A stretch of 64,000 bases of DNA from Labedaea rhizosphaerae (GCF_004362825.1 NZ_SNXZ01000002.1:1173365-1237364), one strand, 5' to 3'; positions 8,026 to 19,596 are shown, counted from the first letter of the stretch. Notes: generated by a model not told the origin, from the sequence alone. Translations and numbers: made by a program.

Positions 8026-9147
8026 TCAAGCGGTGCGTTGCAGCCAGGCCGGTCGGGTGAATACCGGCATCCCGTTGTCCATATGCACCGTCCACCCGGC
8101 ATGATGGATCAGGCGATGGTGGAATAGACACACCAACACCATGTTGTCCAATGTCGTCAATCCCCCGTCAGCCCAATGTTGAATATGGTGGGCCTGACAT
8201 TGATTCGGTGTTCGCTCGCATCCCGGGACCGCGCAACCTTGATCCCGGATGGCGAGGGCTCTACGCAATCGTTTGTCGGCCAGGCGTTTCGATTCGCCGA
8301 TGTCGATTGGCTGGGACTTGCTACCCAGCACCACCGGGATGATTTCCGCATCGCAAGCGAAGCGGCGGGCCTGCTCCGGAGTCATCCACCGGGCGTCGTC
8401 GAGAGTGGCCTTGCCGATCGCGGTCTGCAAAGTCTCCAGGGAGACCGTGACGGCAATGTGCGGGCGCTCGCCACCCTCCACCGGGGCCTGACCGGAGTCA
8501 GCAGCAAAGCGGATCACCTCCGCCAACGCATCACCCTGACGCTCGACCAGGGTGCGGTCATCGTCCGGCTGGGGCGCGGTCAGCGACGACAACAGAGGGC
8601 GCAGGAAAGCGGCCGTTTCGGCGCCCAGCTCGAACCAGCCCTTCAGTGAGCCGTCCTCGCGCTCCTGCAAGTCCAGGATGTTCTGGGCTTCCACCACAGT
8701 CGGGTCGTCTGGCTCGTCACCGTCGGGGTTCAGAGCATCGACCATGCGCTTCCCCAGGCGCGCGAGCTGAGCGGGGTTGAACTCGCGGGCCAGCTCGGCC
8801 AGGTCAGCTTCGACCTGGTCGACGTACTCGGCGGGCACCGCCGCGACCGTCTTCGCGATGCGGGTGACGTGCTCGGTGGAGATCGCGCCCTCGGCCATCG
8901 CCTCCCGCGCAGCAGGAAGCTGCGGCGGGATTACCTGACCCGTGATCCCTATCTTCGGGCACAGCAGCGAAACCTGAGTCTCCAATATCTTGGCTTCGCG
9001 TCGACCCACCCGTAGCGCATCCATCAGGAACTGCCACAAATGCAGATACCCAGACTCACGCCAATCCACCCGAGAAATCGAATCCAGGATCGCCAAATCA
9101 AGCCGCCGACGCTCGGCGACAAGCGACTGAAGCTCCCCCAGATCCAT
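8026..9147 (-). CDS. DUF222/13E12-repeat family HNH endonuclease
   Basis: About 373 residues. The N-terminal two thirds is the alpha-helical DUF222 domain of the actinobacterial 13E12 family. The C-terminus is an HNH nuclease domain: CAVPGCERTPNQCQAHHIQH with zinc-binding Cys pairs and the catalytic His, followed by ADGGLTTLDNMVLVCLFHH. The start is put at ATG 9147 (MDLGELQSL) because a TATGAT -10 box lies 6 nt upstream. Earlier in-frame starts to 9252 would be upstream of that promoter. These multicopy proteins are common in actinomycete accessory regions; their role is unknown. It lies between the IS and the hairpin element, in a stretch whose plus strand is unusually poor in G. Confidence 0.88.
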   Translation of the reverse strand: MDLGELQSLVAERRRLDLAILDSISRVDWRESGYLHLWQFLMDALRVGRREAKILETQVSLLCPKIGITGQVIPPQLPAAREAMAEGAISTEHVTRIAKTVAAVPAEYVDQVEADLAELAREFNPAQLARLGKRMVDALNPDGDEPDDPTVVEAQNILDLQEREDGSLKGWFELGAETAAFLRPLLSSLTAPQPDDDRTLVERQGDALAEVIRFAADSGQAPVEGGERPHIAVTVSLETLQTAIGKATLDDARWMTPEQARRFACDAEIIPVVLGSKSQPIDIGESKRLADKRLRRALAIRDQGCAVPGCERTPNQCQAHHIQHWADGGLTTLDNMVLVCLFHHRLIHHAGWTVHMDNGMPVFTRPAWLQRTA

Positions 9148-9153
9148 AACCCA

Positions 9154-9159
9154 ATCATA
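9154..9159 (-). promoter_or_regulatory. -10 box (TATGAT), leaderless start of HNH gene
   Basis: TATGAT on the minus strand, followed by TGGGTT and then ATG at 9147. The 6-nt spacing places the transcript start at the start codon. No ribosome-binding site is needed or seen. Confidence 0.6.
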
Positions 9160-9301
9160 CCACAACATACCGCCAAACGGCCTAACAGCAAACGGACTCA
9201 ACGCAAACAAAACCCACGCCACCAACAACGCAACCGCAGCCCGGCAACGCAACCCAACAAAGGGCGAACACCAGACCGCCCCTCAACCTCGTCCGGGCGC
9301 C

Positions 9302-9394
9302 TTTTAGCACGCTGCGGTCAGGGTCAAGGGTCGGCGAAGCCGATCGCGAAGCGACGCCGAAGGCGCCCTTGAGGCTGACCGCAGCGTGCTAAAC
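9302..9394. repeat. Long hairpin element with perfect 18-bp terminal arms
   Basis: TTTAGCACGCTGCGGTCA at 9303-9320 is perfectly complementary to 9376-9393. The stem continues imperfectly inward (TCAAGGG against CCCTTGA) around a GC-rich centre. It lies between the starts of the HNH gene and the end of the merR gene. It could act as a bidirectional terminator for merR, or be a MITE/REP-like dispersed repeat. No open frame is present in the stretch 9160-9426 around it. Confidence 0.8.
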
Positions 9395-9426
9395 AATCAA
9401 GCCAGAGGTTGAGTCACCCGCGCCAA

Positions 9427-9855
9427 CTAATGCACAATCGAATGCGCGTCCGCCAGCGAAGCCCCAGCCAGCCGAGCAGCGGCGATCTTGGTGAAGTTCG
9501 GGCAGTCGTACGTGGGCTGGTGCTTGCACGCCAGCCCGTGCTCCAGCGCCGAGCGCGCGGCCTGGATCTTGGCCATCCGCTCGTCCAGCTCGGCGAGCTT
9601 GCGTTCCTGGAACTCCCGCCACGCGGCCGGGGACCCGGCGCGGACGGCCACGAGCTCCTTGGTTTCGCTCAGGGTGAACCCGACGTCCTGCAGGATCAGC
9701 ACCAGGCCGACCAGCGCCACCGCCGACCGCGGGTACCGCCGCTGGCCGGAAACCCTTGCCGGCGCGGGGATCACGCCCAGTTCTTCCCAGTAGCGCAACG
9801 CCGAGGTCGCCACCCCGGTCGCCTTGGCCAGCTCGCCGATCGTCAACTCCGCCAT
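9427..9855 (-). CDS. MerR family transcriptional regulator
   Basis: 142 residues. The N-terminal winged helix-turn-helix is clear (MAELTIGELAKATGVATSAL, then RYWEELGVIPAPARVSGQRR). A dimerisation helix follows, then a C-terminal CKHQPTYDC motif that could bind an effector or metal. The start at 9855 gives the standard MerR N-terminus; longer in-frame versions would cross the divergent promoter. The gene is transcribed away from the methyltransferase at 9892 with only 36 bp between the two starts, and a perfect inverted repeat lies in that gap. Regulation of the methyltransferase and of itself is inferred from this layout. Confidence 0.9.
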   Translation of the reverse strand: MAELTIGELAKATGVATSALRYWEELGVIPAPARVSGQRRYPRSAVALVGLVLILQDVGFTLSETKELVAVRAGSPAAWREFQERKLAELDERMAKIQAARSALEHGLACKHQPTYDCPNFTKIAAARLAGASLADAHSIVH

Positions 9856-9858
9856 TGC

Positions 9859-9876
9859 CTTCAAGGGTACTTGAAG
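9859..9876. promoter_or_regulatory. Inverted-repeat operator of the merR/methyltransferase divergent promoter
   Basis: CTTCAAG-GGTA-CTTGAAG is a perfect 7-bp inverted repeat with a 4-bp spacer, in the 36-bp gap between the two divergent start codons. Position and symmetry fit a MerR dimer site, though MerR activators often bind longer spaced dyads. Confidence 0.65.
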
Positions 9877-9891
9877 TTGTTGGCTTCGATC

Positions 9892-10512
9892 ATGTCCCTC
9901 AAGCACTACCTGATCACCCAGTTCGGCCACCCGCGTGGGCTCACCGGCCGGTTCGTCGGCTGGTTCATGGCGCACCGCTCCTCCAACCGCCGGCGCGGCC
10001 TTTGGGTCGTCTCCCTGCTCGACCCGCGCCCGACGGACCGCGTGCTCGAGCTCGGCTGCGGCCCCGGCGTGGCCATTCGCGAGCTCGCCCGGCACGCGGG
10101 TCACGTCCACGGCGTGGACCACTCCGCGGAAATGGTGCGCCAGGCCCGCAAACGCAACGCCGCCGCCGTCCGGGCGGGCCGGGTCGAGGTGGTGCAGGCG
10201 TCCGTTGACCGGTTGCCGCGCTTCGACGCGCCGCTCGACACGATCATGGCCATCAACACGGTCGGGTTCTGGCCGGACCCCGACCAGCGTCTCGTCGAAC
10301 TGCGCGGGCTGCTGCGGCCGGGTGGGCTGATCGCGCTGGCCAGCCAGCCGCGTTGCCCCGGCGCCACGGCGGCGACCACCGCCAAGGCCGGCCGCGAGCT
10401 TCGGGACCGGCTGGTCCGGGCCGGGTTCACCCAGCCACGCCTGGAAACCCTGCCGCTCGACCCGCCCGTGGCGTGCGTGCTGGCCACGAGGCCGGTCACC
10501 GGCGACCGGTGA
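9892..10512 (+). CDS. Class I SAM-dependent methyltransferase
   Basis: 206 residues. SAM-binding motif I is plain (VLELGCGPGVAIRELARHAG), followed by the acidic end of strand 2 (VHGVDHSAEMVRQARKRN) and a post-motif TIMAINTVGFWPDPDQRLVE. The fold and length are like small-molecule methyltransferases of the UbiE/Methyltransf_11 type; the substrate cannot be told. The start at 9892 is the first ATG after the shared operator. Its 3' end overlaps the convergent beta-propeller gene by 17 bp. Confidence 0.85.
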   Translation: MSLKHYLITQFGHPRGLTGRFVGWFMAHRSSNRRRGLWVVSLLDPRPTDRVLELGCGPGVAIRELARHAGHVHGVDHSAEMVRQARKRNAAAVRAGRVEVVQASVDRLPRFDAPLDTIMAINTVGFWPDPDQRLVELRGLLRPGGLIALASQPRCPGATAATTAKAGRELRDRLVRAGFTQPRLETLPLDPPVACVLATRPVTGDR

Positions 10513-13072
10513 ACCCGGGCGGCTGGAACGTGCCCAGCACGACCAGCAGCGGCGCCTCGATGTGCAGGGTCGTGCCGGGGGCGGTCACCACCACCGGCGC
10601 CGGTCCCACCACCGCGTGGTCGAAGATCACCAGCGGAGTGGTGAACGTCCCGGTGGCGCTCGTGTGTGCGGTCACCGGAGTCGAGCCGGGGCGGCTCACC
10701 GTGACGTCGTGGTCGAGCGGGAACCCTTGTCCCGTCACGGTGGCCACCCGCCCGGACGGCAGCGCGGCGGGACTCACCTGCAGGGTCGGCACCGTCGTGG
10801 TGAAGAGCAGCCCGACCAGGTGCGGCCCACCGGCACTGGTGTCCGCAATGGACAGCACGGCCTCGGTCAGCCCGGCGCCGTGCCCGGTCGCCACCACCGT
10901 CACCCGGCACGTTCCGCCCGCGGGCACGGTGGTGTTCGCGCACGTGTTCGCCGTGATCTTGAAGTCGCCCGGGTTGAGGTGCGGGCCACCGATCACCTTC
11001 ACCGCGCCGATGTTCCACGGCACCGGACCGCGGTTGGCGATGGTCACCACCGCCGGTCCGGTCGGTGCCAGCGCCGGCTTGATCGCCGTGAACACCAACG
11101 GGTTCGGCGCCGCGACGAAGCCGGTGGCCACGCCGCCGCCCGCCCCGGTCAGCGACACCACCGTGGGCGGCGCGCCCACGACGTCGATGCGCAGGGTCCC
11201 GGCGCGACCGGTCACCGCGGTGGGCGCGAACCGGACCGACACCAGGCAGCTGCCGGTCTCGTAGAGCGTCGCGCCCGCACACGTTTGCGCCGGGAACACG
11301 TCGAAGTCCACACCGGACACGGTGACACCGGTGATCCGAAGCGGGCTGAACCCGTTGTGCCGCACGGTGATGGTGCGGGTCTGCGAACTACCCAGGGGCA
11401 CCTGGCCGAACTCGGCCGGGTCGGCCTGGGCGAACGGGCGGAACGTGCGCGCGTACACCCGGTCCGGGCAGCACGGCAACGGCGTGCTCATCAGATCCGT
11501 CGCCCTGGAGTCGAAGGCCACCACCCGGCCATCACCGGACAGCGACGGCGTGTAACTGCTCCCGCTGCCACCGCATTGCGTGCCGGGCGGCAGGTCTTCC
11601 CCGCAGTCGGGCTGCACGCTGACGGTCGCCAGCTCGCCGGGCAGCTGCGGCTGGTGGGCCGCGGCGCGCTGCTGGTCCACGACGATGTCGCGCACGACGA
11701 TCTCCGACGGCGGTCCCTCGCTGCCCATCGCCGAGCCCGGCGTGACGCCGTCGGACATGTCCTGGTCGCTCGTCGCGAACGCGACGTAACGCCCGTCCGC
11801 GGAGATCGACGGCTGGAACGCGTATCCCGGCTCGCCGTTGTTGTTCCGAGAGACCACAAAGGACTTCACGGGTTCGCCGTCACCGGGGCCGAGCTTGCCG
11901 TCGCCGTCCGGGTCGCGGTCCACCGCCATGATCGTCGGCACGACGTCGTCCCCGGTCTGCGAGTAGTCGGGCTGGGCCTGGTACACCACGACCCGTCCGT
12001 CACCGGAGATCGCCGGGTCGTAGACGTAACCGGTCGAGCGCAGGTGGCCGTCCGGCTCGTAGTCCACCCGCACGGTGCGGCGGTTGGTCAGGTCCTCGAC
12101 CTCGACGACCGTCAGGTTGCTGTAGACGGGCGCGCCGTCCAACGCCAGCAACGGTTTGCGGTGCAGGTACGTCACGCAGCTCTCGCCGCACAGGTGCACC
12201 ACGAACGCCACCTGCCTGCCGTCGGCGGACACCTTCGGCGTGCTCGACCCGACCTCGGTGGCCTGGTCGTGCTCGGCCGACGCGAGGTCGATGTAGTCGG
12301 ACTCCTGCGGCTGGAGCAGCACGCCGTCGTCGGTCGACAGGTGCACGGCGACGACCGTGGTCGCGTAGTCCCCGCCCAGCGCGTGCTGCCGCCACGCCAA
12401 GGTCATGCCGTCGGCGGAGATGCTGGGCGAATCGTTGGTGTAGGCCCGGACGCCGCCCTGGTAGGCGCGGCCAACGACCACGTACCGGTCGTTGGTGCCA
12501 CCACCCTCGACCGGCTCGTCGAACACGCCGTTGCCGTCGGGATCGCGGTCGCACACGACGACGTCGCTGGCGGCGTCGCGGTCGTTGTCGGGCAGGTTGG
12601 CCGCCGTGGTCTGGAACGCGACGAACCGGCCCGTCGCCGAGAGCGCGGGTGCGGCGCTCTCGCCGCTCGGGTCCGCCGCCCCGATCCCCAGCTCGACGGT
12701 GATGGAGCTGCCGGAGCCGCCGTCCTCGTCCGGGACCGGCCTGCTGATCAGCACCGTGTGGCCGGGCGCGCGCAGGTCGCGGACGTAGACGTCGCGGTTG
12801 CCGTAGTAGCTGCCCGGCGGATCGGGGTCGGCGGGGTCGAGCGCCTTGATCGTGTCGAACCCGACGTAGCGGCCGTCCTGCGACAGCGACACCGCCATCG
12901 AGTCGCCGTACGTGTCGTCGAACGGTGGCTCGGAGCCGTCGTCGCGCACCGACGCCAGCTGGGTGTCGCCGGGTGCCACCGCGGCCGCCGCGGGCCCGCC
13001 GACCGCGACCAGCACACCGGCGAACAAGACCAGCACGACGGCGGGCACGACGCGTGCGGACCGGGTTCTCAC
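10496..13072 (-). CDS. Secreted TolB-like beta-propeller protein with ASH-type C-terminal domains
   Basis: 858 residues with an N-terminal signal peptide (basic RTRSAR, then a hydrophobic core to about residue 30, AAAA end). Residues about 40-530 contain at least seven repeats of the form S-x-DGRYVAF: SLSQDGRYVGFDT, ALSATGRFVAFQT, KVSADGRQVAFV, SISADGRYVAFAT, SLSGDGRVVAFDS. This indicates a TolB/WD-type propeller. It is followed by a choice-of-anchor/ASH immunoglobulin-like domain (FGQVPLGSSQTRTITVRHNG) and at least one more Ig-like domain. No enzyme motif is seen; a binding or scaffold role outside the cell is inferred. The GTG at 13072 has a TAGCTT box 6 nt upstream. Confidence 0.8.
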   Translation of the reverse strand: MRTRSARVVPAVVLVLFAGVLVAVGGPAAAAVAPGDTQLASVRDDGSEPPFDDTYGDSMAVSLSQDGRYVGFDTIKALDPADPDPPGSYYGNRDVYVRDLRAPGHTVLISRPVPDEDGGSGSSITVELGIGAADPSGESAAPALSATGRFVAFQTTAANLPDNDRDAASDVVVCDRDPDGNGVFDEPVEGGGTNDRYVVVGRAYQGGVRAYTNDSPSISADGMTLAWRQHALGGDYATTVVAVHLSTDDGVLLQPQESDYIDLASAEHDQATEVGSSTPKVSADGRQVAFVVHLCGESCVTYLHRKPLLALDGAPVYSNLTVVEVEDLTNRRTVRVDYEPDGHLRSTGYVYDPAISGDGRVVVYQAQPDYSQTGDDVVPTIMAVDRDPDGDGKLGPGDGEPVKSFVVSRNNNGEPGYAFQPSISADGRYVAFATSDQDMSDGVTPGSAMGSEGPPSEIVVRDIVVDQQRAAAHQPQLPGELATVSVQPDCGEDLPPGTQCGGSGSSYTPSLSGDGRVVAFDSRATDLMSTPLPCCPDRVYARTFRPFAQADPAEFGQVPLGSSQTRTITVRHNGFSPLRITGVTVSGVDFDVFPAQTCAGATLYETGSCLVSVRFAPTAVTGRAGTLRIDVVGAPPTVVSLTGAGGGVATGFVAAPNPLVFTAIKPALAPTGPAVVTIANRGPVPWNIGAVKVIGGPHLNPGDFKITANTCANTTVPAGGTCRVTVVATGHGAGLTEAVLSIADTSAGGPHLVGLLFTTTVPTLQVSPAALPSGRVATVTGQGFPLDHDVTVSRPGSTPVTAHTSATGTFTTPLVIFDHAVVGPAPVVVTAPGTTLHIEAPLLVVLGTFQPPGFTGRR

Positions 13073-13078
13073 GTAGGC

Positions 13079-13084
13079 AAGCTA
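13079..13084 (-). promoter_or_regulatory. -10 box (TAGCTT), probable leaderless start
   Basis: TAGCTT on the minus strand with 6 nt to the GTG at 13072. No Shine-Dalgarno sequence precedes that GTG. Confidence 0.45.
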
Positions 13085-13225
13085 AAGGCGCGAACCCGTG
13101 CGCCGGTCCGCTGATCGGGCCGGTGTTCGGGCTCGTCCACACGCCCGATCGGGCACGCCGGCTTTCCCTGTCCGGTACCCAGGAGCCGCTGCCCGTGCGG
13201 GCGCGGCCACCGGAAACTGACGGCC

Positions 13226-14536
13226 ATGAGCGTCGCCGTATCGCTGACCGCCCCCGTGCTGACCGTCGCCGGGGGCGCCGAGACCACGTGCACCGCGCGG
13301 GTGCGCAATTCCGGTCAAGTGGTCGACCAGTTCGCCATCGACCTGGTCGGCGACTGCACGGGCTGGGCGACCGTGGTGCCGTCCATGGTCAACCTGCTGC
13401 CCGGCACGCACGCCGACGTGACCGTCACCTTCGCGCCACCCAAGGACTCGCGGGTGCTCGCCGGTGAGGTGCCCTTCGGCGTGCGGGTGGGTTCGCGGGA
13501 GGACCCGCACAGCACCGTGGTCGAGGAAGGCGTGGTCACGGTCGAGCCGTTCGTCGAGGTCGGCGCGGAACTCGTGCCTGCCAAGCGGAAGGGCCGCAAG
13601 CGGGCCAAGTTCCGGCTCGCCGTGGACAACACCGGCAACCAGGGCGTGCCCGTCGAGGTCCTCGGCGCGGACCCTGACGACGAGCTGGCCATCGAGATCG
13701 ACCCGCCCGCGTTCGTCGCGCAGGCCGGCACGGCGACGATCGTCAAGGTCAAGGCGGTGCCGCACAAGCGGTTCCTCAAGGGCGACCCGAAGACCCGGCC
13801 GTTCCAGCTGCTGGTGCTCGCCGAGGGCAAGGACCCGGTGACCGCCGACGGCGTGATGACCCAGGAGCAGTTGCTGCCGCGCTGGCTGCTGCCCGCGGCC
13901 GTGGCGCTGGTGGCGCTGGCGGGGGTGCTGGTCGCGGTCTGGTTCACGCTGCTCAAACCGTCGGTGGAGTCGATCGCGCAGGACAAGGCGCAGGAACAGG
14001 CGAGCCAGGCCAACAGCGCGGCGGCGCGCGCCGACCAAGCCGCGGCGCGGGCCAACAAGGCCGCCGACGGGTCCGGCAGCGGTGCTGCCGGCGGCGCGAA
14101 CGGAGCCGCCGCGGTCACCACGACGGCCAAGAGCGGGGCCGCGGGGGCCGGCGGCGCGGGTGGTGCGGGCGGTTCAGCCGCGGCACCGGCCAGCAAGCCG
14201 GTCTCGTTCCGCGTCGCGACCCAGGCGCCGCCGGTGACCGACGGGTCGTTCAAGGAATTCAGCTACACCGCGCCCGACCACCACACCCTGGACATCGGCG
14301 ACCTCGTGCTGCAGAACCCCCGTGGTGACACGGGTTTCCTGCGGATCATGATGGGCGACAAGGTCGTCCTGGAGGAGGGCCTGGCCAACTTCCGCGACCT
14401 GGACTACCACTACGTCACCCCGCTGCACCTGGCCAAGGACCAGCCCGTCGTGGTCGCCGTCAGCTGCACGACGCCCGGCGCGGGCGCGTCGCAGTGCACG
14501 CCGTCGGTGTCGTTCTCCGGCATGCTCGGCAAGTAG
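13226..14536 (+). CDS. Membrane-anchored protein with cytoplasmic Ig-like (COG1470-type) domains, possibly eCIS-associated
   Basis: 436 residues. Residues 1-200 form two Ig-like beta-sandwich domains (VSLTAPVLTVAGGAETTCTA; RAKFRLAVDNTGNQGVPVEV) of the kind found in the actinobacterial COG1470/'hydrolytic protein' family. No signal peptide is present. One transmembrane helix follows at about 220-243 (WLLPAAVALVALAGVLVAVW), then an Ala-rich coiled/low-complexity linker. A C-terminal beta-domain (about 328-436) has a Cys pair and ends in MLGK. Topology should be Ig domains inside and C-domain outside, the same plan as the zinc-ribbon protein of the eCIS cluster. Similar proteins often sit in actinobacterial eCIS loci, so it is probably the separated end of this cluster. 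This is an inference. Confidence 0.65.
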   Translation: MSVAVSLTAPVLTVAGGAETTCTARVRNSGQVVDQFAIDLVGDCTGWATVVPSMVNLLPGTHADVTVTFAPPKDSRVLAGEVPFGVRVGSREDPHSTVVEEGVVTVEPFVEVGAELVPAKRKGRKRAKFRLAVDNTGNQGVPVEVLGADPDDELAIEIDPPAFVAQAGTATIVKVKAVPHKRFLKGDPKTRPFQLLVLAEGKDPVTADGVMTQEQLLPRWLLPAAVALVALAGVLVAVWFTLLKPSVESIAQDKAQEQASQANSAAARADQAAARANKAADGSGSGAAGGANGAAAVTTTAKSGAAGAGGAGGAGGSAAAPASKPVSFRVATQAPPVTDGSFKEFSYTAPDHHTLDIGDLVLQNPRGDTGFLRIMMGDKVVLEEGLANFRDLDYHYVTPLHLAKDQPVVVAVSCTTPGAGASQCTPSVSFSGMLGK

Positions 14537-14545
14537 TCGTCAGGT

Positions 14546-14965
14546 TTAAGCGGCGAGCACGTTGCCGCCGCTGACCTTGACCGGCACCTGCTTCAAACCC
14601 GAGGTCGCCGGACCCTTGGTCACGGCACCGCTCGCCGCGTCGAACGTGCTGCCGTGGCCCGGGCACACGATGGTGCCGCCGGCCGGCGGGCTCACCGTGA
14701 AGCCCTGGTGCGGGCACGCCGGGTCGAACGCATTGACCGTGCCCGCCGTCGGCTGGACGAGCAGGAGCTTGCGCCCACCCGCGTCCACCAGCACGCCGCC
14801 GCCCACGGGGACGTCGCTGACCTTGGCCAGCACGCCGCCGGGCTTGACCGCGCCATCGCTCGGACTGCCGCCGCTGTCGCTGTCGGTCGAGCAAGCGGCG
14901 AGCACCGCGCCCGGCGCGACCAGCGCCATGGCGAGTCCGCAGAGGACCTGTCGGCGAGAAGTCAC
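14546..14965 (-). CDS. Rieske [2Fe-2S] lipoprotein, Tat-type signal
   Basis: 139 residues. The Rieske ligands are complete: CPHQGFTV and CPGHGSTFD, i.e. CxH and CxxH. The N-terminus has a twin-arginine-like SRRQVLCGLAMALVAPG and a lipobox VLAAC at about residue 25. The protein is therefore probably exported folded with its cluster and lipid-anchored outside the membrane. GTG 14965 is preferred over GTG 14971 because GGAGG lies 7 nt before the former and directly abuts the latter. It is a small electron-transfer protein; no partner oxidase is adjacent. Its stop lies 9 bp from the convergent membrane-protein gene. Confidence 0.9.
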   Translation of the reverse strand: MTSRRQVLCGLAMALVAPGAVLAACSTDSDSGGSPSDGAVKPGGVLAKVSDVPVGGGVLVDAGGRKLLLVQPTAGTVNAFDPACPHQGFTVSPPAGGTIVCPGHGSTFDAASGAVTKGPATSGLKQVPVKVSGGNVLAA

Positions 14966-15024
14966 GCGCACACCTCCGAGTAGTCGATCACCACCAGGGA
15001 GTACGCGCCGCGCGCGTGAATGGT

Positions 15025-17835
<2,811 letters not shown>

Positions 17836-17885
17836 CGACAGCCTCCTCATGCCTCGCGGACAGTCTTCTCCACCGGCTCGGTCGG

Positions 17886-18546
17886 TCAGCGAGCGGCCTG
17901 CGCCCGCAAGGCGGCGACCGCCCGGGCCGGGTCGTCGGCGCCGTAGACGGCCGAGCCCGCGACGAAGCAGTCGACGCCGGCCTCGGCGGCCTGCTCGATG
18001 GTGTCGGCGTTGATGCCGCCGTCGATCTCGACGATCAGGTTCAGCTCGCCCTTGTCGGTTCTGTCGCGCGCGACCCGGACCTTGTCGAGCACGTCGGCGA
18101 TGAAGTCCTGGCCGCCGAAGCCCGGCTCGACCGACATGACAAGCAACGTGTCGTAGTGCTTGAGCAGGTCGAGGTAGGGCTCGATCGGCGTGCCCGGCTT
18201 GATCGACAGGCCGGCCTTCGCGCCTGCTGCTTTGAGATCCTTGGCGAGCTTGACGGGGTCGTTGGCCGCCTCGACGTGCACGGTGACGTTGTAGGCGCCG
18301 GCCTCCGCGTACCCGATCGCCCACCTGTCGGGGTCGTCGATCATCAGGTGGCAGTCGATCGGGATGTCGGTGGCCTTGAGGAGCGCCTTCACCACGGGCA
18401 ACCCGAGGGTCAGGTTGGGCACGAAGTGGGCGTCCATCACGTCGACGTGCACCCAGTCAGCCCCCTCGACGGCGGCCAGTTCGTCGGCCAGCCGCGCGAA
18501 GTCCGCGGACAGGATGCTGGGGGCGATCATCGGCTTACGCTGCACG
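17886..18546 (-). CDS. rpe: Ribulose-phosphate 3-epimerase
   Basis: About 219 residues, TIM barrel. Catalytic Asp and metal ligands are visible in [45 protein letters not shown] and [11 protein letters not shown]. Interconverts ribulose 5-phosphate and xylulose 5-phosphate; ribulose 5-phosphate is also the substrate of RibB in the same operon. GTG 18546 is preferred because a TAGACT box lies 8 nt upstream (leaderless). ATG 18531 (MIAPSIL) is the alternative start. Confidence 0.93.
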
Positions 18547-18554
18547 TTTGCCGA

Positions 18555-18560
18555 GTCTAG
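18555..18560 (-). promoter_or_regulatory. -10 box (TAGACT) of the rpe-rib operon
   Basis: TAGACT on the minus strand, 8 nt before GTG 18546, with no Shine-Dalgarno sequence before either candidate start. It is probably the promoter for rpe-ribE-ribBA-ribH. Confidence 0.55.
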
Positions 18561-18597
18561 GCGAGGTTGCCGACCACCGGCTGAAGGGCTCCCGGGC

Positions 18598-19584
18598 TCA
18601 GGTGCCCATGGCTTCAGCCACCAACGACTGGGCGGCGCGGGCGGTGCCCCAGGACAGAGTGACGCCCATCCCACCATGGCCGTAGTTGTGGATCACGGTG
18701 GACGAGCCGATGTGTTCGGCTTCCACGCGCGGGGCCGGACGGCCGGGGCGCAGGCCGACCTGGTGGTCCAGGACCTCGGCGTCCGCCAGCAGGGGTTCGA
18801 CTTCCGCGCACAGGGCCAGCATCCGGCGCGCGGTGTCCAGGTCCGGCTCCAGGGACGTCTCCCCCGGCTGCGCCACGCCGCCGACCACCACGTAGTCGCC
18901 GTGCGGGAAGTAGCCGGCCCAGATCGAGCCGTCGGCCTCGGTGTCTTCGGCGGCCACGGGCGGGAAGAAGCCCGCGCCCTTGCCCGCGCGCGCCTCGACG
19001 TAGAACTCGTCGATGCCCGGGTTGGCCACGACGACGTGCTGGCCGCGCACCGGTTCGAGCGCGTCGTCGGCGGTCAGGGCGAGGGCGCCGTAGCCGGTGC
19101 AGTTGACCACGATCGGCGCCACGTCGAGGCGGTCCACCGACCGCAGCTCCACCGAAACCCCCGCCGAAGCCAGCCGCGACACCAAGTACCGCAGGTAGAC
19201 CGGCATCGTGATCACCGGGACGGTGGTGCGCAGGCCGAACAGCATGCCGTGCGGCAACGTCGCCGGGTCGCAGTACTCCAGCTCCGGCAGGTGGTCGACC
19301 CACGGCGGCGGATCCGCGGAGATGTCGGTGACCTCGCGGCCGCGGACCTGGCGCACGCCGGTCGACGGGTCGAGCGCGAGCTGGTCGAACTCGGCCTTGG
19401 CGGCCAGGCTCCAGCCCAGCTGCGGCTCGCCGAACGCCGGGCCCCACAACGCGCCCGCCACGATCGACGTCGTGCGTTCCGGCGGTTCGGCCGCCCAGAC
19501 CCGCACCGGCACGCCGAGCTCGGCGAGCCCCAGGGCGGTGGTCAAGCCGATCACACCCGCGCCGAGCACCACCACGTCGTCCAT
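18598..19584 (-). CDS. FAD-dependent D-amino-acid oxidase family protein
   Basis: 328 residues. The N-terminal dinucleotide site is [20 protein letters not shown]. The C-terminal DAO signature is [19 protein letters not shown]. The substrate-carboxylate region [14 protein letters not shown] is also present. Length and both ends fit true D-amino-acid oxidases (deaminating D-amino acids with O2, giving H2O2). The LysR gene lies 12 bp upstream in the same direction, an arrangement suggesting co-transcription. No transporter is nearby. Confidence 0.9.
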   Translation of the reverse strand: MDDVVVLGAGVIGLTTALGLAELGVPVRVWAAEPPERTTSIVAGALWGPAFGEPQLGWSLAAKAEFDQLALDPSTGVRQVRGREVTDISADPPPWVDHLPELEYCDPATLPHGMLFGLRTTVPVITMPVYLRYLVSRLASAGVSVELRSVDRLDVAPIVVNCTGYGALALTADDALEPVRGQHVVVANPGIDEFYVEARAGKGAGFFPPVAAEDTEADGSIWAGYFPHGDYVVVGGVAQPGETSLEPDLDTARRMLALCAEVEPLLADAEVLDHQVGLRPGRPAPRVEAEHIGSSTVIHNYGHGGMGVTLSWGTARAAQSLVAEAMGT

Positions 19585-19596
19585 GCCGCGACGCTA

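Noticed and set aside
9148-9252. N-terminal extension of the HNH protein to 9252
   Set aside because: It would start upstream of the TATGAT -10 box and reads as a non-conserved hydrophobic stretch.
17836-17885. FMN riboswitch before ribE
   Set aside because: Only 50 bp between rpe and ribE; no RFN-like conserved segments.
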